Shown here one piece after another: positions 21,336-29,867 of a stretch of 30,492 nt of DNA. Below the pieces are notes generated by a model. The model saw only the letters and a program-made list of their open reading frames with translations, made no database searches and was not told where the DNA came from. The stretch comes from a virus: positions 1-30,492 of IMG/VR virus record IMGVR_UViG_3300030329_004996; one strand, written 5' to 3'. The position numbers and the translations under genes were made by a program. Numbering within the stretch: the stretch's first letter is position 1; each line of letters begins with the position of its first letter.

Positions 21336-22100
21336 ATGGCGGGAAACTGGTATAATACTAACTGGAAAATGCGTTGGCCTGTTGCAATTAGCAATCTGGG
21401 AGGCGGAGGGGGAACAGGAAATGTGGACGTTGAGATACCTATCCCTTCCGACTGGGACGACTTTTGGAGCAATTGCAATTCTAATATGTTTGATGTTGTT
21501 CCTGTTGACAGATTTGGAAACTTGATCCCTTTTCAAAGGAAGGCGGGATCTACTTATGCAACAAAAACTTTGACTCTGCAATTAGATAATGTTCCTGTCA
21601 ATTCATTAGATGCTAATCTACTTTGTTATATATATTGGTTCAATACATCAGCAACAGATCAAGCAACTCCGTTCGCAATCGGATCAATCAAAGCCGGCAA
21701 TATTTTCTTAGGAATGCCTACTGGGCGGATAGTTCAAAGCCTACCGAGCCGGGCGACATCAGAAGCCCCACAAACCAGCTTTTCAAAAGCAACCAATGAA
21801 GAAGTTGATGTTTGGTTTTCGACAAAAGGATTATTGTCCAAAAGAGGAAGCACATACAACCAAAGAGACGGATTTGAGGATGTGGACTTTGTACAAATCC
21901 GAAGTCTGGACTCTTCAGGGGTTGACGATGCTGGGCGATATGATGAAATCGAAACGCGTTTTCTGCCTGGCTGGATTAAGGTTCGATCAAAAGGCGGATC
22001 AAATAATACAGATTACACATTAGAGTGTAAAATAGTTACAACTACCAGCCAAATAATATCACTAAGAACTATGATCAAAGTCAGAGATCTTTTGCCATAG
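21336..22100 (+). CDS. DUF2341-like beta protein in the tail module
   Basis: A 254-aa beta-rich protein whose start (NWYNTNWKMRWPVAISN) resembles the W-x-x-R-x-x-I/V opening of DUF2341-type domains often linked to surface or carbohydrate-binding proteins. Later segments include PFQRKAGSTYATKTLTLQLDNVP and a C-terminal FLPGWIKVRS... The resemblance is by eye and not certain. It is inserted between tail terminator and tail tube genes. Possible roles: tail decoration or surface contact. There is no signal peptide and no membrane segment. Confidence 0.6.
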   Translation: MAGNWYNTNWKMRWPVAISNLGGGGGTGNVDVEIPIPSDWDDFWSNCNSNMFDVVPVDRFGNLIPFQRKAGSTYATKTLTLQLDNVPVNSLDANLLCYIYWFNTSATDQATPFAIGSIKAGNIFLGMPTGRIVQSLPSRATSEAPQTSFSKATNEEVDVWFSTKGLLSKRGSTYNQRDGFEDVDFVQIRSLDSSGVDDAGRYDEIETRFLPGWIKVRSKGGSNNTDYTLECKIVTTTSQIISLRTMIKVRDLLP

Positions 22101-22111
22101 AGGACTAAAAA

Positions 22112-23053
22112 ATGCCTGTTGTACTTGGAAGAAATTCATTTATAAAGCTTGGAGAAGAAAGCAGCTGGGGAGCAGGAGGGGCTTCAACCCCTGTTTCAAA
22201 TCGTATTATTTCAACTTCATTACAAAGAAAGCAAGAAAGGAATCAAACCACTTTTTTGTCAACCTCGGCAGCCGCTTTCAGTGAGGGCTTCTTTGATGGG
22301 ATGGAACTTACAGGAGGTACTATTGAGCTTCCTGTTTATTATGAAGGAACAGGAATGCTCATCAAAGCAGCGGTCGGCAGCGTTTCATCCAGCGCGGGAC
22401 CAGCGCCATATACCCATACCTATACACCAATAACCGCTCTTCCTAGCTTAGAAATTCAGCTTCAAAGAGGAAATTCTCAAGTTGAGAACTTTGAGGGATG
22501 TATTATTTCTTCTATGGCTTTGTCAGTTGAAGCAGGCGGAGAAATGACAGCCAGTTTTGATATTGTAGCTGAGACAGCAACAACAAGATCAGGATCTGTC
22601 AGTCCATCATTTGGAGACGGTCGTCAAGTGTTGCACTATGAAGCCGGTCAGTTGAACTTTAATGCTGTGAACTATTCTTTGAGGTCTTTAGAATTTACCC
22701 TGGATAATAAGATAGACAGAAGAAACCTTCTTGGCTCAAAGCTTACGGCTGAACCGTTGATAACAGACATCAGAGAAGTAACCCTATCAACAACTCTGGA
22801 TCTTGAAGATAATAATCTTTACAACGCTCAAATTGTTGGCACTCAAGGAACTGTTGATATCACATTCACAAATAGCGATGGAGATACATTTCGACTTCGC
22901 TTGTACAACGCAGTTGTAATCGACTATGACGATAGCATCAATACGGTGGGACGTATAGAAAGAACATGTACCTGGCAGGGTCTGTCCGGCGGAGGGAATC
23001 CGGCTTTTGATATTGTTATTGTTAACCAAGACGCATCAGGTATAGCTAATTAA
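22112..23053 (+). CDS. Major tail tube protein
   Basis: A 313-aa beta protein with AGGA upstream. The N-terminal LGRNSFIKLGEESSWGAGGASTPV... and the later GCIISSMALSVEAGGEMTASFDIVAETATT are typical of siphophage tube subunits, with strands arranged as a repeated barrel (NFNAVNYSLRSLEFTLDNK..., STTLDLEDNNLYNAQIVGTQGTVDITF). The protein is longer than the usual 160-250 aa, so the last part may be an extra surface domain. It precedes the tail assembly chaperone, as in all lambda-like tails. Confidence 0.85.
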   Translation: MPVVLGRNSFIKLGEESSWGAGGASTPVSNRIISTSLQRKQERNQTTFLSTSAAAFSEGFFDGMELTGGTIELPVYYEGTGMLIKAAVGSVSSSAGPAPYTHTYTPITALPSLEIQLQRGNSQVENFEGCIISSMALSVEAGGEMTASFDIVAETATTRSGSVSPSFGDGRQVLHYEAGQLNFNAVNYSLRSLEFTLDNKIDRRNLLGSKLTAEPLITDIREVTLSTTLDLEDNNLYNAQIVGTQGTVDITFTNSDGDTFRLRLYNAVVIDYDDSINTVGRIERTCTWQGLSGGGNPAFDIVIVNQDASGIAN

Positions 23054-23079
23054 ATCACCTAAATTCAAAGAGGCAATGA

Positions 23080-23586
23080 ATGAAGGATTTTTTGAAGAAA
23101 GTGGCAGAACAAAGCCGCTTTGAAATTGATATTTTTGATGGGGCTTTGAAGGTTCAAGGCCGTATTCTCTCACCACAGGAATCTGAAGCCCTGGGTATTA
23201 CTTCGGGCATGTTGGCTGCTCAACTCTTTCCGGGAAGAGTGAAACAAAAGATGCCAGACTTTTCTGCTTTGAATGACATCGAAAACATGAACGAAGAAAA
23301 CTGGGCTAAGCTGTTGGAAATCATGGAAGAAATCCAACCTGAAACCCTTCTTCAATTCTCGGAGCATCAGGATCGAATAATCAGCAAGTGTATAAAGATG
23401 GGCTCAACAGATGACGGAAAAACCTGGTCAAAGCTTCATCTTGTTTTGACAGAAGAGGAGCAAGCCCCAGATCTTGATAGACTCTGGATCGGTCTTCTCA
23501 AACCAGAAGACCGAAAGGCAATTGTGGATCGTGCTATGTCAGGACATGAGGAGGCCGCAAAGCGGTTAGCCAGTTTTCGATCGTGA
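23080..23586 (+). CDS. Tail assembly chaperone G (pre-frameshift product)
   Basis: A 168-aa acidic, helical protein with AGAGG ribosome site. It is placed between tail tube and tape measure, the standard position of gpG-type chaperones. The helix-rich core includes MNEENWAKLLEIMEEIQPETLLQFSEHQ and a C-terminal DRKAIVDRAMSGHEEAAKRLAS. Its last codons are AGT TTT CGA TCG TGA. A downstream open phase (23579-23797) has no good start of its own, and its product is expected from a frameshift at TTT-CGA. The chaperone complex binds the tape measure before tube assembly. Confidence 0.85.
   Translation: MKDFLKKVAEQSRFEIDIFDGALKVQGRILSPQESEALGITSGMLAAQLFPGRVKQKMPDFSALNDIENMNEENWAKLLEIMEEIQPETLLQFSEHQDRIISKCIKMGSTDDGKTWSKLHLVLTEEEQAPDLDRLWIGLLKPEDRKAIVDRAMSGHEEAAKRLASFRS
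23575..23580 (+). promoter_or_regulatory. Probable +1 frameshift site UUU-CGA
   Basis: UUU at 23575-23577 is followed by CGA, a slowly decoded codon; slipping by one base lets Phe-tRNA repair on UUC. The new phase has a stop at 23567-23569, so any shift must occur in the 15 bases up to the zero-frame stop, and this is the best slippery site. A -2 shift would give the same phase. Confidence 0.65.
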
Positions 23587-23797
23587 TGAAAACTTAATAT
23601 ATTTATATGATATCATATCCAGAACATACGGCTGTTTGCCCTCAGAGGTTGCAAAGCTTGATTGGTCCGACCTGTTGATCTGCTGTCGCTGCATATGGTC
23701 CCGATCTGTCAGAATGAAGAGGGCTATGAAAGCAGGCGGAAAAAAGGCTATGTTGTTCCCAACAATTCCTATTTCTGATTTGGTTGATATTTTATAG
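23579..23797 (+). CDS. Tail assembly chaperone T extension (G-T frameshift product)
   Basis: Open in the +1 phase from the shift site to TAG at 23795-23797, adding 72 residues to give a G-T protein of about 238 aa. Its content is protein-like: a helical YDIISRTYGCLPSEVAKLDWS segment, then a cysteine-rich LLICCRC, a basic region and IPISDLVDIL at the end. T domains bridge gpG to the tape measure. The AT-rich stretch 23592-23620 lies within it. There is no independent ribosome site and no early ATG in this phase. Confidence 0.75.
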   Translation, partial: DRDENLIYLYDIISRTYGCLPSEVAKLDWSDLLICCRCIWSRSVRMKRAMKAGGKKAMLFPTIPISDLVDIL

Positions 23798-23807
23798 GGC
23801 TCCAATT

Positions 23808-26051
23808 ATGGCTGATAATGTTGTACGATATGTCCTGTCAATAGTTGATAAGGCTTCCAAAAGCCTGCAGAAAGTTGGGAAGGAAGCAGAAAAAGCCTCG
23901 AAAGAAATGGGCAAAACCCAGAAGGAAAGCAAAAGAACAGAGAAGGCCTTTGCAAATATGGCAAAAGCTTCTGCCGGAATGGCTGCAGGAATAGGCATAG
24001 CATCAGCCGCTCTGGTTGCCGGCGTTGGAGCGTTGACAATGTTCGCGCAAAAGTCTAGCGATATTGTCAACACACTTAACGATTTGGCGACCCGATCAGG
24101 AATGGCGAGCAAATCAATTCTTGCTCTACAGTTGTCCTTTATGGCTTCAGGCCAGTCAGCAGAGACAGTCCAGCAATTGGTAGATAAAATGCCCAAATTG
24201 ATGTCTGAGCTAGCCAGAGGAATCGGGAAATCAACTGAAGCAGCGAAGAAATTGAAAGTGGATGCTTTTGATCCGTTGACAGGCAGCCTAAGAAAATCAG
24301 ACGATGTATTTGCTGATCTTGTTACCGAGCTCCAAAAAATAGGAAATGAAACAGAGCGGGCGACTTTAGCGGCTGATCTCTTTGGAAGACAAGCTGGAAA
24401 CATGCTTCAAGCTTTCGGGCAAACCGAAGGTCTAAAGACATTTCTTAGTTTCACTGAAAAGTTTGGTGTTGATACAGGAGAAAAAGCAACACTGCAAGCG
24501 GCTCAATTTCAGCAGGCAATAGCAGCATTGAATATTGTTGTTGATAAGTTTGGACAGTCTTTTGCTATGGTTTTCGGAGAAAAAGGTTTTCTTATACCTG
24601 TAAAATTTGCCGCTCTTTCTATTGTTGGTCTTGGCGCTTTGATTGAGGATCTTGCAACCAATATTCCTTCGTTGTTCTCCAGGGCATTCAACTTTGTAGA
24701 AAGGGCTATTCATGCTTTTTCGCTTACAATATCTCAAACTTTCGCAAAGCTTTTCTCTGCTTTTGGGCTTACAGATCTGGAACAAAGAACAGCAAAATCA
24801 ATAGCCTTTTTTCAGGAAAAGATAAAAGCACTAAATGAAGAACAGCCCAAATTACAAATTACAACCTTCTCACAAATGGAAAAGTTTGGCGTTGAGTTTG
24901 ATACCCTTCTGGATAAACTAATCAACACAGGCAACAAAACAGGGACTGTCATATCAAAGTCTGAAGATGCAGCAAAAGCAGCAAAGTCCGCCTTTGATGA
25001 AGCACAAAAACAATTGAATCGCTTTGTTTCAGGACTTGATCGTGTTGCTGACAAAATGGCCTCTTCTTTTGAGTCGGTATTTGTTGACATTGTGGACCCA
25101 ATAAATGAAGTCATTAAACAAGTTGAAGACAGGATTATCGGAACAGCAAATGCACTTAATGAGTCCGTATCTTCTATTGCTTCAGGTGATACAATTGGAC
25201 TTTTGGGTGCTGCACTTGAAGAGGTTGCAAAGCAATTTGGTTCAAGTTTACAAGCCAAAATAATCAAGATCATAGTCAAGCTAATGGGAGCAATCGCACG
25301 TCTTGGCGGTGTTGCTGTCCAGGAGGCGGATGAACTTGCCGGGAAAATGATTGAAAGAAGAAGGGAAAAGCTTCGATCAATGGTTGAAAGTGGGCAAATC
25401 TCACAGCAGCAAGCCGATAAAATGCTCGAAAGACAAACCCCACAAATCGAGCAAAGAGCAGCTGAAATAGCAGAACAACAGCAATTAGGGCAAGAACAAG
25501 TACAAGAAAACATGCAGAACAGAGTCCGGGCTTTTGCGTTGGGATTAAAGATGCTCCCTGGTATCCTTCTCGAAGTTCTGCCTAATATATTGATGACATT
25601 TGCCAAAGAAATTGTTTTGGCTGTTCTCAGTTTGCCGGGTTTAATATTCAAAGCCTTGAAAGGCCTGTTGATTGCAATCAAAGAAGCAATCTGGTTAGAT
25701 AGAGAAGGACGAAAAGAAAGAAGACGAAGAATAGCATCGACAACAGGAGAGGCAATTGTCGCCCCCTTCATGGCTTCGGGCGGTCGTTTTCTTGGTTCAG
25801 CAGCAAAAGGAATGTTCACAGGAAACAGAGAAGGGCTTGCTTATTTGCATAGGAATGAGTTTGTTGTTCCTCAGTCGGGCGGAATGCCTCAATCCGTAAG
25901 CCGAGCATTTGAGGGATCAAGAAGCCCAGTCAACATAACGATCAATTCTGACATCATTGAAAGAAATGCAGTGGACGAACTAGTGAGAAGAATAGAAAGA
26001 CAGTTTCGCTTATTCGGAACTTCAACAAGTCCATTATTCAACGAGAGCTGA
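23808..26051 (+). CDS. Tape measure protein
   Basis: A 747-aa protein with ATG 23808 preferred over the longer frame from 23784, which overlaps the T extension. The first 45 residues are highly charged coiled-coil (SIVDKASKSLQKVGKEAEKA...), then a Gly/Ala-rich hydrophobic segment (about 58-80) and long helices. A second hydrophobic part with several spans lies at about 575-635, typical for tape measures that enter the host membrane. The C-terminus is NITINSDIIERNAVDELVRRIERQF-like. Its length fixes tail length; by the usual 0.15 nm per residue the tail would be about 110 nm. It follows the chaperone by 10 bases. Confidence 0.92.
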   Translation: MADNVVRYVLSIVDKASKSLQKVGKEAEKASKEMGKTQKESKRTEKAFANMAKASAGMAAGIGIASAALVAGVGALTMFAQKSSDIVNTLNDLATRSGMASKSILALQLSFMASGQSAETVQQLVDKMPKLMSELARGIGKSTEAAKKLKVDAFDPLTGSLRKSDDVFADLVTELQKIGNETERATLAADLFGRQAGNMLQAFGQTEGLKTFLSFTEKFGVDTGEKATLQAAQFQQAIAALNIVVDKFGQSFAMVFGEKGFLIPVKFAALSIVGLGALIEDLATNIPSLFSRAFNFVERAIHAFSLTISQTFAKLFSAFGLTDLEQRTAKSIAFFQEKIKALNEEQPKLQITTFSQMEKFGVEFDTLLDKLINTGNKTGTVISKSEDAAKAAKSAFDEAQKQLNRFVSGLDRVADKMASSFESVFVDIVDPINEVIKQVEDRIIGTANALNESVSSIASGDTIGLLGAALEEVAKQFGSSLQAKIIKIIVKLMGAIARLGGVAVQEADELAGKMIERRREKLRSMVESGQISQQQADKMLERQTPQIEQRAAEIAEQQQLGQEQVQENMQNRVRAFALGLKMLPGILLEVLPNILMTFAKEIVLAVLSLPGLIFKALKGLLIAIKEAIWLDREGRKERRRRIASTTGEAIVAPFMASGGRFLGSAAKGMFTGNREGLAYLHRNEFVVPQSGGMPQSVSRAFEGSRSPVNITINSDIIERNAVDELVRRIERQFRLFGTSTSPLFNES

Positions 26052-26053
26052 TC

Positions 26054-26914
26054 ATGAGTGCACGATTCTATTATTATCCACAGCCGGCCGGAAATCATAA
26101 GGTCATTATTGACCTCGAAGAAAACCTATCTGAGCTATTCAGTGATTGGGATGTTGATGCTTCTGATGGGAGGGGAATGGATGGATCTATCTTTCGGTCA
26201 GTTGGGAGGAATGGAGAAGTCATCAACATCCAGCGGGACAGAATGAAAGGCGGAGAATCTTTAGCCGTGAAATTTCTGGCTCTGCAAAATCACCTTGATC
26301 GCGGCTTCTCTGTCAGCTTCACAACAGACCACACAAAAGCATGGGCAGCTCCGGTTTTGAATACTCCAAACGGAGGAGACTTCACTTTTTTTGTAGGAGC
26401 AAATCCTTTCTCTGTTGTTACTCATTACACTGGAACAAATGTCGAACCGGCTAACGGTCAATATTTGGTCATAGAAAACCAGCCTCCAGGAATGATACAG
26501 GAAGTATTGAAGATTGATGTTCAGAATGTTGATTTCAATACAGGCGGATATATCACAGCATCAGATAGGATTAATTTCTCTTATCCGAGCACTCCGTTTG
26601 TGAGATGGTATCGATATTGGCCCATTCTCAAGAGGCCACAGGAAGATATTGGAAAAAACATAATCTCAAACGAGCACGGTTTAAACTTTTCATTGAGCCT
26701 TCGACTGGTCCCGGACTATTCGACATTATTCGCTTTTCATCCAGGCGAAAGGCGAGTTTTTGATCCGGGTTTAATACAGGACTCTCCTGTAACTGGTCCT
26801 CTTCCCGACACAGCAGGCCGGTTTTCCCTTGATAGTTATGCGGATCCTAGGGTCAATCAAGCAGCTGAAATCGCCAGCGAAAAAATGGATCGCTTTTGGT
26901 CAAGGTTCAGATAA
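26054..26914 (+). CDS. Distal tail-like protein
   Basis: A 286-aa beta-rich protein starting with ARFYYYPQPAG, followed by a DLEENLSELFSDWDVDASDGRGMDGS region, then NIQRDRMKGGESLAVKFLALQNH and a long C-terminal beta part ending with a helix (DPRVNQAAEIASEKMDRFWSRF). Immediately after the tape measure this is the slot for the distal tail (Dit) protein that forms the hub for the tail-tip. No direct Dit motif was recognised, so the call is positional. A TAATG junction links it to the next tail-tip gene. Confidence 0.65.
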   Translation: MSARFYYYPQPAGNHKVIIDLEENLSELFSDWDVDASDGRGMDGSIFRSVGRNGEVINIQRDRMKGGESLAVKFLALQNHLDRGFSVSFTTDHTKAWAAPVLNTPNGGDFTFFVGANPFSVVTHYTGTNVEPANGQYLVIENQPPGMIQEVLKIDVQNVDFNTGGYITASDRINFSYPSTPFVRWYRYWPILKRPQEDIGKNIISNEHGLNFSLSLRLVPDYSTLFAFHPGERRVFDPGLIQDSPVTGPLPDTAGRFSLDSYADPRVNQAAEIASEKMDRFWSRFR

Positions 26915-28578
26915 TGGGCTGGAGTTCTGATTTCGTCAGCTTTCTCGGCAAAGCTTCCATCACTCCGATCTATGAATTGGAATTTCTTAGCATTCCTGAT
27001 AGCTTCCCAGGTGGGTTCATAATATCGAGCAACACAGGATCAGCAAAAATAGCAGACTCATCCCCCAGAGTATATGGAACTAGGGTTATTCCTGGACGGT
27101 GGAATGTTTCTTTCGGTGGCTTCGATGTTGATGTTGTTGGGGATATTAGGCCGTATCTTTCACAAATAGCAAAGGGTATTTTTGCTGTTTTGAGATGCAA
27201 ATTAACAGGGGGGGGATCCTCCTCTGCTTTTGAACTTATTGGATATGGACAGCTTTATGATATAACAGGAGGCCGTGATCGGTTCACTTTTCGATTCCGT
27301 GATCTTCTTTCTGCCTTTCAAACAACAAGCTCGTCAGTGATAACTGGATCAGTTCATGCTACCTCTGGCTTGTATCCACAATTTAGAATGTTCACAAACG
27401 CAGGAAGAACAACAACGATCGGCGCTCCCTGGAATGGTGTAAGTACAACCATCTTAGTAAATGACTATCGATTCTTTGAGAAAGAATCTGCTGTTAACGG
27501 AATTATCAAAGTAGACAAATTATCAGCAAGTGAAACTTTTTATCTAGAATGGACATCCTCGGCAGCAACAGCAAGCCCGGCCGGAACGATTACACTTTCT
27601 TCAGCGAACTCAAAATATCCAAGTCCAAATTCTTCATCTAATCTTTTGGCCGGGTCTTCAAATACGACAATAACAAATTGCGCGCGTCTTCTTGGAACAC
27701 CATGGCGAATTATGGCTAAGATTTTGCAGAGTACGGGAGACAATAACCCAGCTGGACCCGGTTCACATGGTGTAAATGATACCTATCCTCTCACCTGGTC
27801 AGCAGGCGGAGGTTTTGAAAATGAGATCTTCGATTTTGCTGATGCTGACACAATGAAAAATTATGTTCGCACTTCTACCGGAAATTTGTATCACTACGAT
27901 CTGATTTTGGATTCATCTGTCTCTGATGGGTTCAGACACTTAACAACCATCTCAGCTAACAGTGGTCAGTGGCCAGTCTGGAGGCAGGGGGCCGTTTCTT
28001 GGCGGGCGGCAATTCATCCTTATGGGATTGGATGCTTTCAAACCCCTATTGTTGTTGCTGAGATTCGAGATCATGACATCCTAAGAATTGGAAATCATTC
28101 TTTTTTTAGCCCAAACATCCAGACCAATTATGCCAATTCATCTATTGTCGTTAATCAGAATTGGTATGATGGAACAACATTTGTTCCCTATAGTTCAGTC
28201 AGCACCCCAACAACGATCACAACATCAAGAATAAAAGGATTACCGGCTGAGTCAATACATCAATATGATAATAGCAGGGCATATAGGCAAAAGGGAACAA
28301 GCGTTGTTCCTGCTGATATGGCCAATGCAGATCTGCAAAGGTTGAAATCTTGGGACGGATACAACCATGAGCTAATAACGATAGATGTAAAGCTGAAATT
28401 TTGTACACTTTGCGCAGGTGATATTGTTGAAGTCTCCTCAAGCTTGATTTATGGGATTAGTGAGTGGGGCGGAGGAACATACACCAACAAAAGAGCAATG
28501 GTCACAAGTGTTGATTTTGCCATATCGGAACAAAGATGCACTTTAGAGCTGGCCATACTACCGACGAGGCCCCTATGA
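26914..28578 (+). CDS. Tail-tip / baseplate hub protein
   Basis: A 554-aa beta-rich protein. The frame is open from TTG 26896, but ATG 26914, overlapping the upstream stop (TAATG), is the better start. There is no extended helical region; many Ser/Thr/Gly/Trp-rich strands, with WTSSAATASPAGTITLSSAN and TITTSRIKGLPAESI. The last 80 residues include a cysteine-containing LKFCTLCAGDIVEVSS. Position after the distal tail protein suggests a tail-associated (Tal) or hub protein that contacts the host. The receptor role is inferred. It overlaps the lysis candidate by 4 bases (ATGA). Confidence 0.7.
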   Translation: MGWSSDFVSFLGKASITPIYELEFLSIPDSFPGGFIISSNTGSAKIADSSPRVYGTRVIPGRWNVSFGGFDVDVVGDIRPYLSQIAKGIFAVLRCKLTGGGSSSAFELIGYGQLYDITGGRDRFTFRFRDLLSAFQTTSSSVITGSVHATSGLYPQFRMFTNAGRTTTIGAPWNGVSTTILVNDYRFFEKESAVNGIIKVDKLSASETFYLEWTSSAATASPAGTITLSSANSKYPSPNSSSNLLAGSSNTTITNCARLLGTPWRIMAKILQSTGDNNPAGPGSHGVNDTYPLTWSAGGGFENEIFDFADADTMKNYVRTSTGNLYHYDLILDSSVSDGFRHLTTISANSGQWPVWRQGAVSWRAAIHPYGIGCFQTPIVVAEIRDHDILRIGNHSFFSPNIQTNYANSSIVVNQNWYDGTTFVPYSSVSTPTTITTSRIKGLPAESIHQYDNSRAYRQKGTSVVPADMANADLQRLKSWDGYNHELITIDVKLKFCTLCAGDIVEVSSSLIYGISEWGGGTYTNKRAMVTSVDFAISEQRCTLELAILPTRPL

Positions 28579-29174
28579 ATAAAAGACCTGAAATCCTTAA
28601 CATATTAGAAAGAAAATATGGGTTTGCTGTATTTGATGATGATGCTGACTATGACCTTAATATTATTGGTGTGAGATCGGAGAACAGAGAAGCAGGCCGA
28701 TATGATGATCAACTGGTGATTTGTTACAAAGTTGGGGGCAAGTGGAAAGAAGAGCGCTTTCCATGTACAACCGATCCCGGCGTCTACTGGCTAAAGAATG
28801 GTCGCAAATCAGGAACGGCAATTGTAAAGCATCCCCAGCAAATGAGAGGGGCCTATTCGATCGGCCTTCATCGGGGTAAGCATGAATGTCTCCGGCAAAT
28901 GAAACCGGTGGATTATTGGCGCGACGATAACAAAGATTCGATCCTTGATTTTGAAGACTGCGGTCCGGTCTATCGTGGGGTGATACATGTGAACATTCAC
29001 AGATCATCAGCTTGGCGAGATACAACAGATGAACCGATCGGTCAATATTCAGCCGGCTGCACTGTTTTAAGCAGCCCCGAAAATATGGACCGGGTTTTGT
29101 GGCTATGCCGAAAACAGATCGAGCATAACAACTGGCAAAGGTTTACTTATACTCTGATCATGGGCGATTATTGA
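28575..29174 (+). CDS. YkuD-like (L,D-transpeptidase-fold) endolysin candidate
   Basis: A 199-aa protein; ATG 28575 overlaps the upstream stop, with GAGG just upstream. The C-terminal half carries the L,D-transpeptidase signature: His142 in VIHVNIHRSS, then 17 residues to Ser159-Ala-Gly-Cys162 (QYSAGCTVLSS), matching H-x(14-17)-[S/T]-x-G-C with Cys162 as nucleophile. Such enzymes act on peptidoglycan cross-bridges. It has no signal peptide, so a holin is needed for export. The N-terminal 70 residues hold short basic/aromatic strands, possibly for wall binding. Its position after the tail-tip and before the lysis-like genes supports a lysis role. Cleavage specificity is unknown. Confidence 0.7.
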   Translation: MNKRPEILNILERKYGFAVFDDDADYDLNIIGVRSENREAGRYDDQLVICYKVGGKWKEERFPCTTDPGVYWLKNGRKSGTAIVKHPQQMRGAYSIGLHRGKHECLRQMKPVDYWRDDNKDSILDFEDCGPVYRGVIHVNIHRSSAWRDTTDEPIGQYSAGCTVLSSPENMDRVLWLCRKQIEHNNWQRFTYTLIMGDY

Positions 29175-29335
29175 TGATCTCTTGGGATTTGATACAAGAA
29201 AGTGAATCATCATTCATTCTTAAAATATTCTACGGCTGCTATCTGATAGAAGAGCATAAGATAGCAGGAACAGAAGCAGAAGCAGAGCAAAAAAAAAGCC
29301 TCCATCTAAGGAGGCTGATCGGGTGGAGCTTTTGA
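29174..29335 (+). CDS. 53-aa ORF coupled to the lysis candidate
   Basis: The ATG at 29174 overlaps the upstream stop as TGATG, and the frame runs 53 codons to TGA 29333-29335. There are charged segments (ESSFILKIFYGC, Glu/Ala repeats) and a basic end (LHLRRLIGWSF). No membrane span. The last 15 codons lie over the antisense terminator (29288-29316), so the 3' end could be non-functional. Coupling supports translation, but coding evidence is modest. Confidence 0.45.
   Translation: MISWDLIQESESSFILKIFYGCYLIEEHKIAGTEAEAEQKKSLHLRRLIGWSF
29288..29316 (-). terminator. Rho-independent terminator of the 121-aa gene
   Basis: A 7-bp stem (29297-29303 with 29310-29316), followed on the reverse strand by nine T. 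It is placed 20 bases past the stop of the 29337-29702 gene. On the forward strand it only supplies an A-tract and hairpin, no terminator. Confidence 0.9.
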
Positions 29336-29336
29336 T

Positions 29337-29702
29337 TTAGATTGTGTACATAGCCCATTTAGCTATCTTGATTTCTGGCAAGTTGTGAAGAGCAGCCTGA
29401 AGAGCAGACAGATCAGACTTCATAGAAATGATCTTCTGATCGTTTCCACGATAAGCCCATCTTTCTTCAGCAAGCTTGATAGCCGTTTGGCCAACTTTTC
29501 CATGCATATATGCTTTTGAAATATCAATGAAGGGACTTTCTATTTTGAAGCACCATTCTAGATCAAGAGCTTTGATTAGATCTTGATCGTAGTTTCCAGC
29601 GTCAAGCCAGGCTTCTGATTTGCGAACCAAGTAGCGAAGAGCAACCAGTCTAGCTTCGATTTCTTTGGCGGTGGATTTTACTGGATTTGTCTTGATAGTC
29701 AT
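29337..29702 (-). CDS. Small protein, unknown (121 aa)
   Basis: The frame is open to 29750, but ATG 29702, preceded by ACGGAG with 6-base spacing, is the better start. The protein looks helical: KEIEARLVALRYLVRKSEAWLDAGNYD, IKALDLEWCFKIES, and SALQAALHNLPEI. No metal-binding site or membrane span; family not recognised. It has its own transcription unit, with its leader being repeat copy A (29703-29863) and a U9 terminator at the end. Located beside a second independent small gene with a matching leader, it may be an early or accessory host-takeover protein. Confidence 0.7.
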   Translation of the reverse strand: MTIKTNPVKSTAKEIEARLVALRYLVRKSEAWLDAGNYDQDLIKALDLEWCFKIESPFIDISKAYMHGKVGQTAIKLAEERWAYRGNDQKIISMKSDLSALQAALHNLPEIKIAKWAMYTI

Positions 29703-29863
29703 TTTTTCTCCGTTTGGGTGTTTTAGAGTGTTCATTAACTCTATATACATAATATCATATATTAGAGCATTTATCTAAGAAATCGACATTTAAACCCCAA
29801 ATAAGGCTATTTTTCTCTGCTTTTTACTAGATGGGTGATCGTAGGCGGATCCTTTCAGAAAAT
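29703..29863 (-). repeat. Promoter/leader repeat, copy A
   Basis: This 161-base stretch is a highly similar direct repeat of 30145-30317. Shared parts are the ribosome site region CTCCGTTTGGG, an ATATATGATATTAT core, a block with ATGTCGATTTCT, and a perfect 32-base block at 29832-29863 matching 30286-30317. It contains the whole region before the 121-aa gene start, so it likely carries its promoter and 5' leader. Confidence 0.85.
29742..29768 (-). promoter_or_regulatory. Core ATATATGATATTAT element, copy A
   Basis: On the reverse strand it reads CTCTAATATATGATATTATG and contains an interrupted palindrome of CTCTA/TAGAG arms. Candidate -10/operator for the 121-aa gene. Confidence 0.5.
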
Positions 29864-29867
29864 AAGG

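Noticed and set aside
23587-23797. Separate T-chaperone gene with its own start
   Set aside because: The phase has no ATG with a ribosome site in its first half, and the open phase joins the G gene right at a slippery site; frameshift is simpler.
24812-25819. 335-aa reverse ORF within the tape measure gene
   Set aside because: Antisense shadow of an established tape measure gene; Ser/Cys/Pro-rich and without ribosome site.
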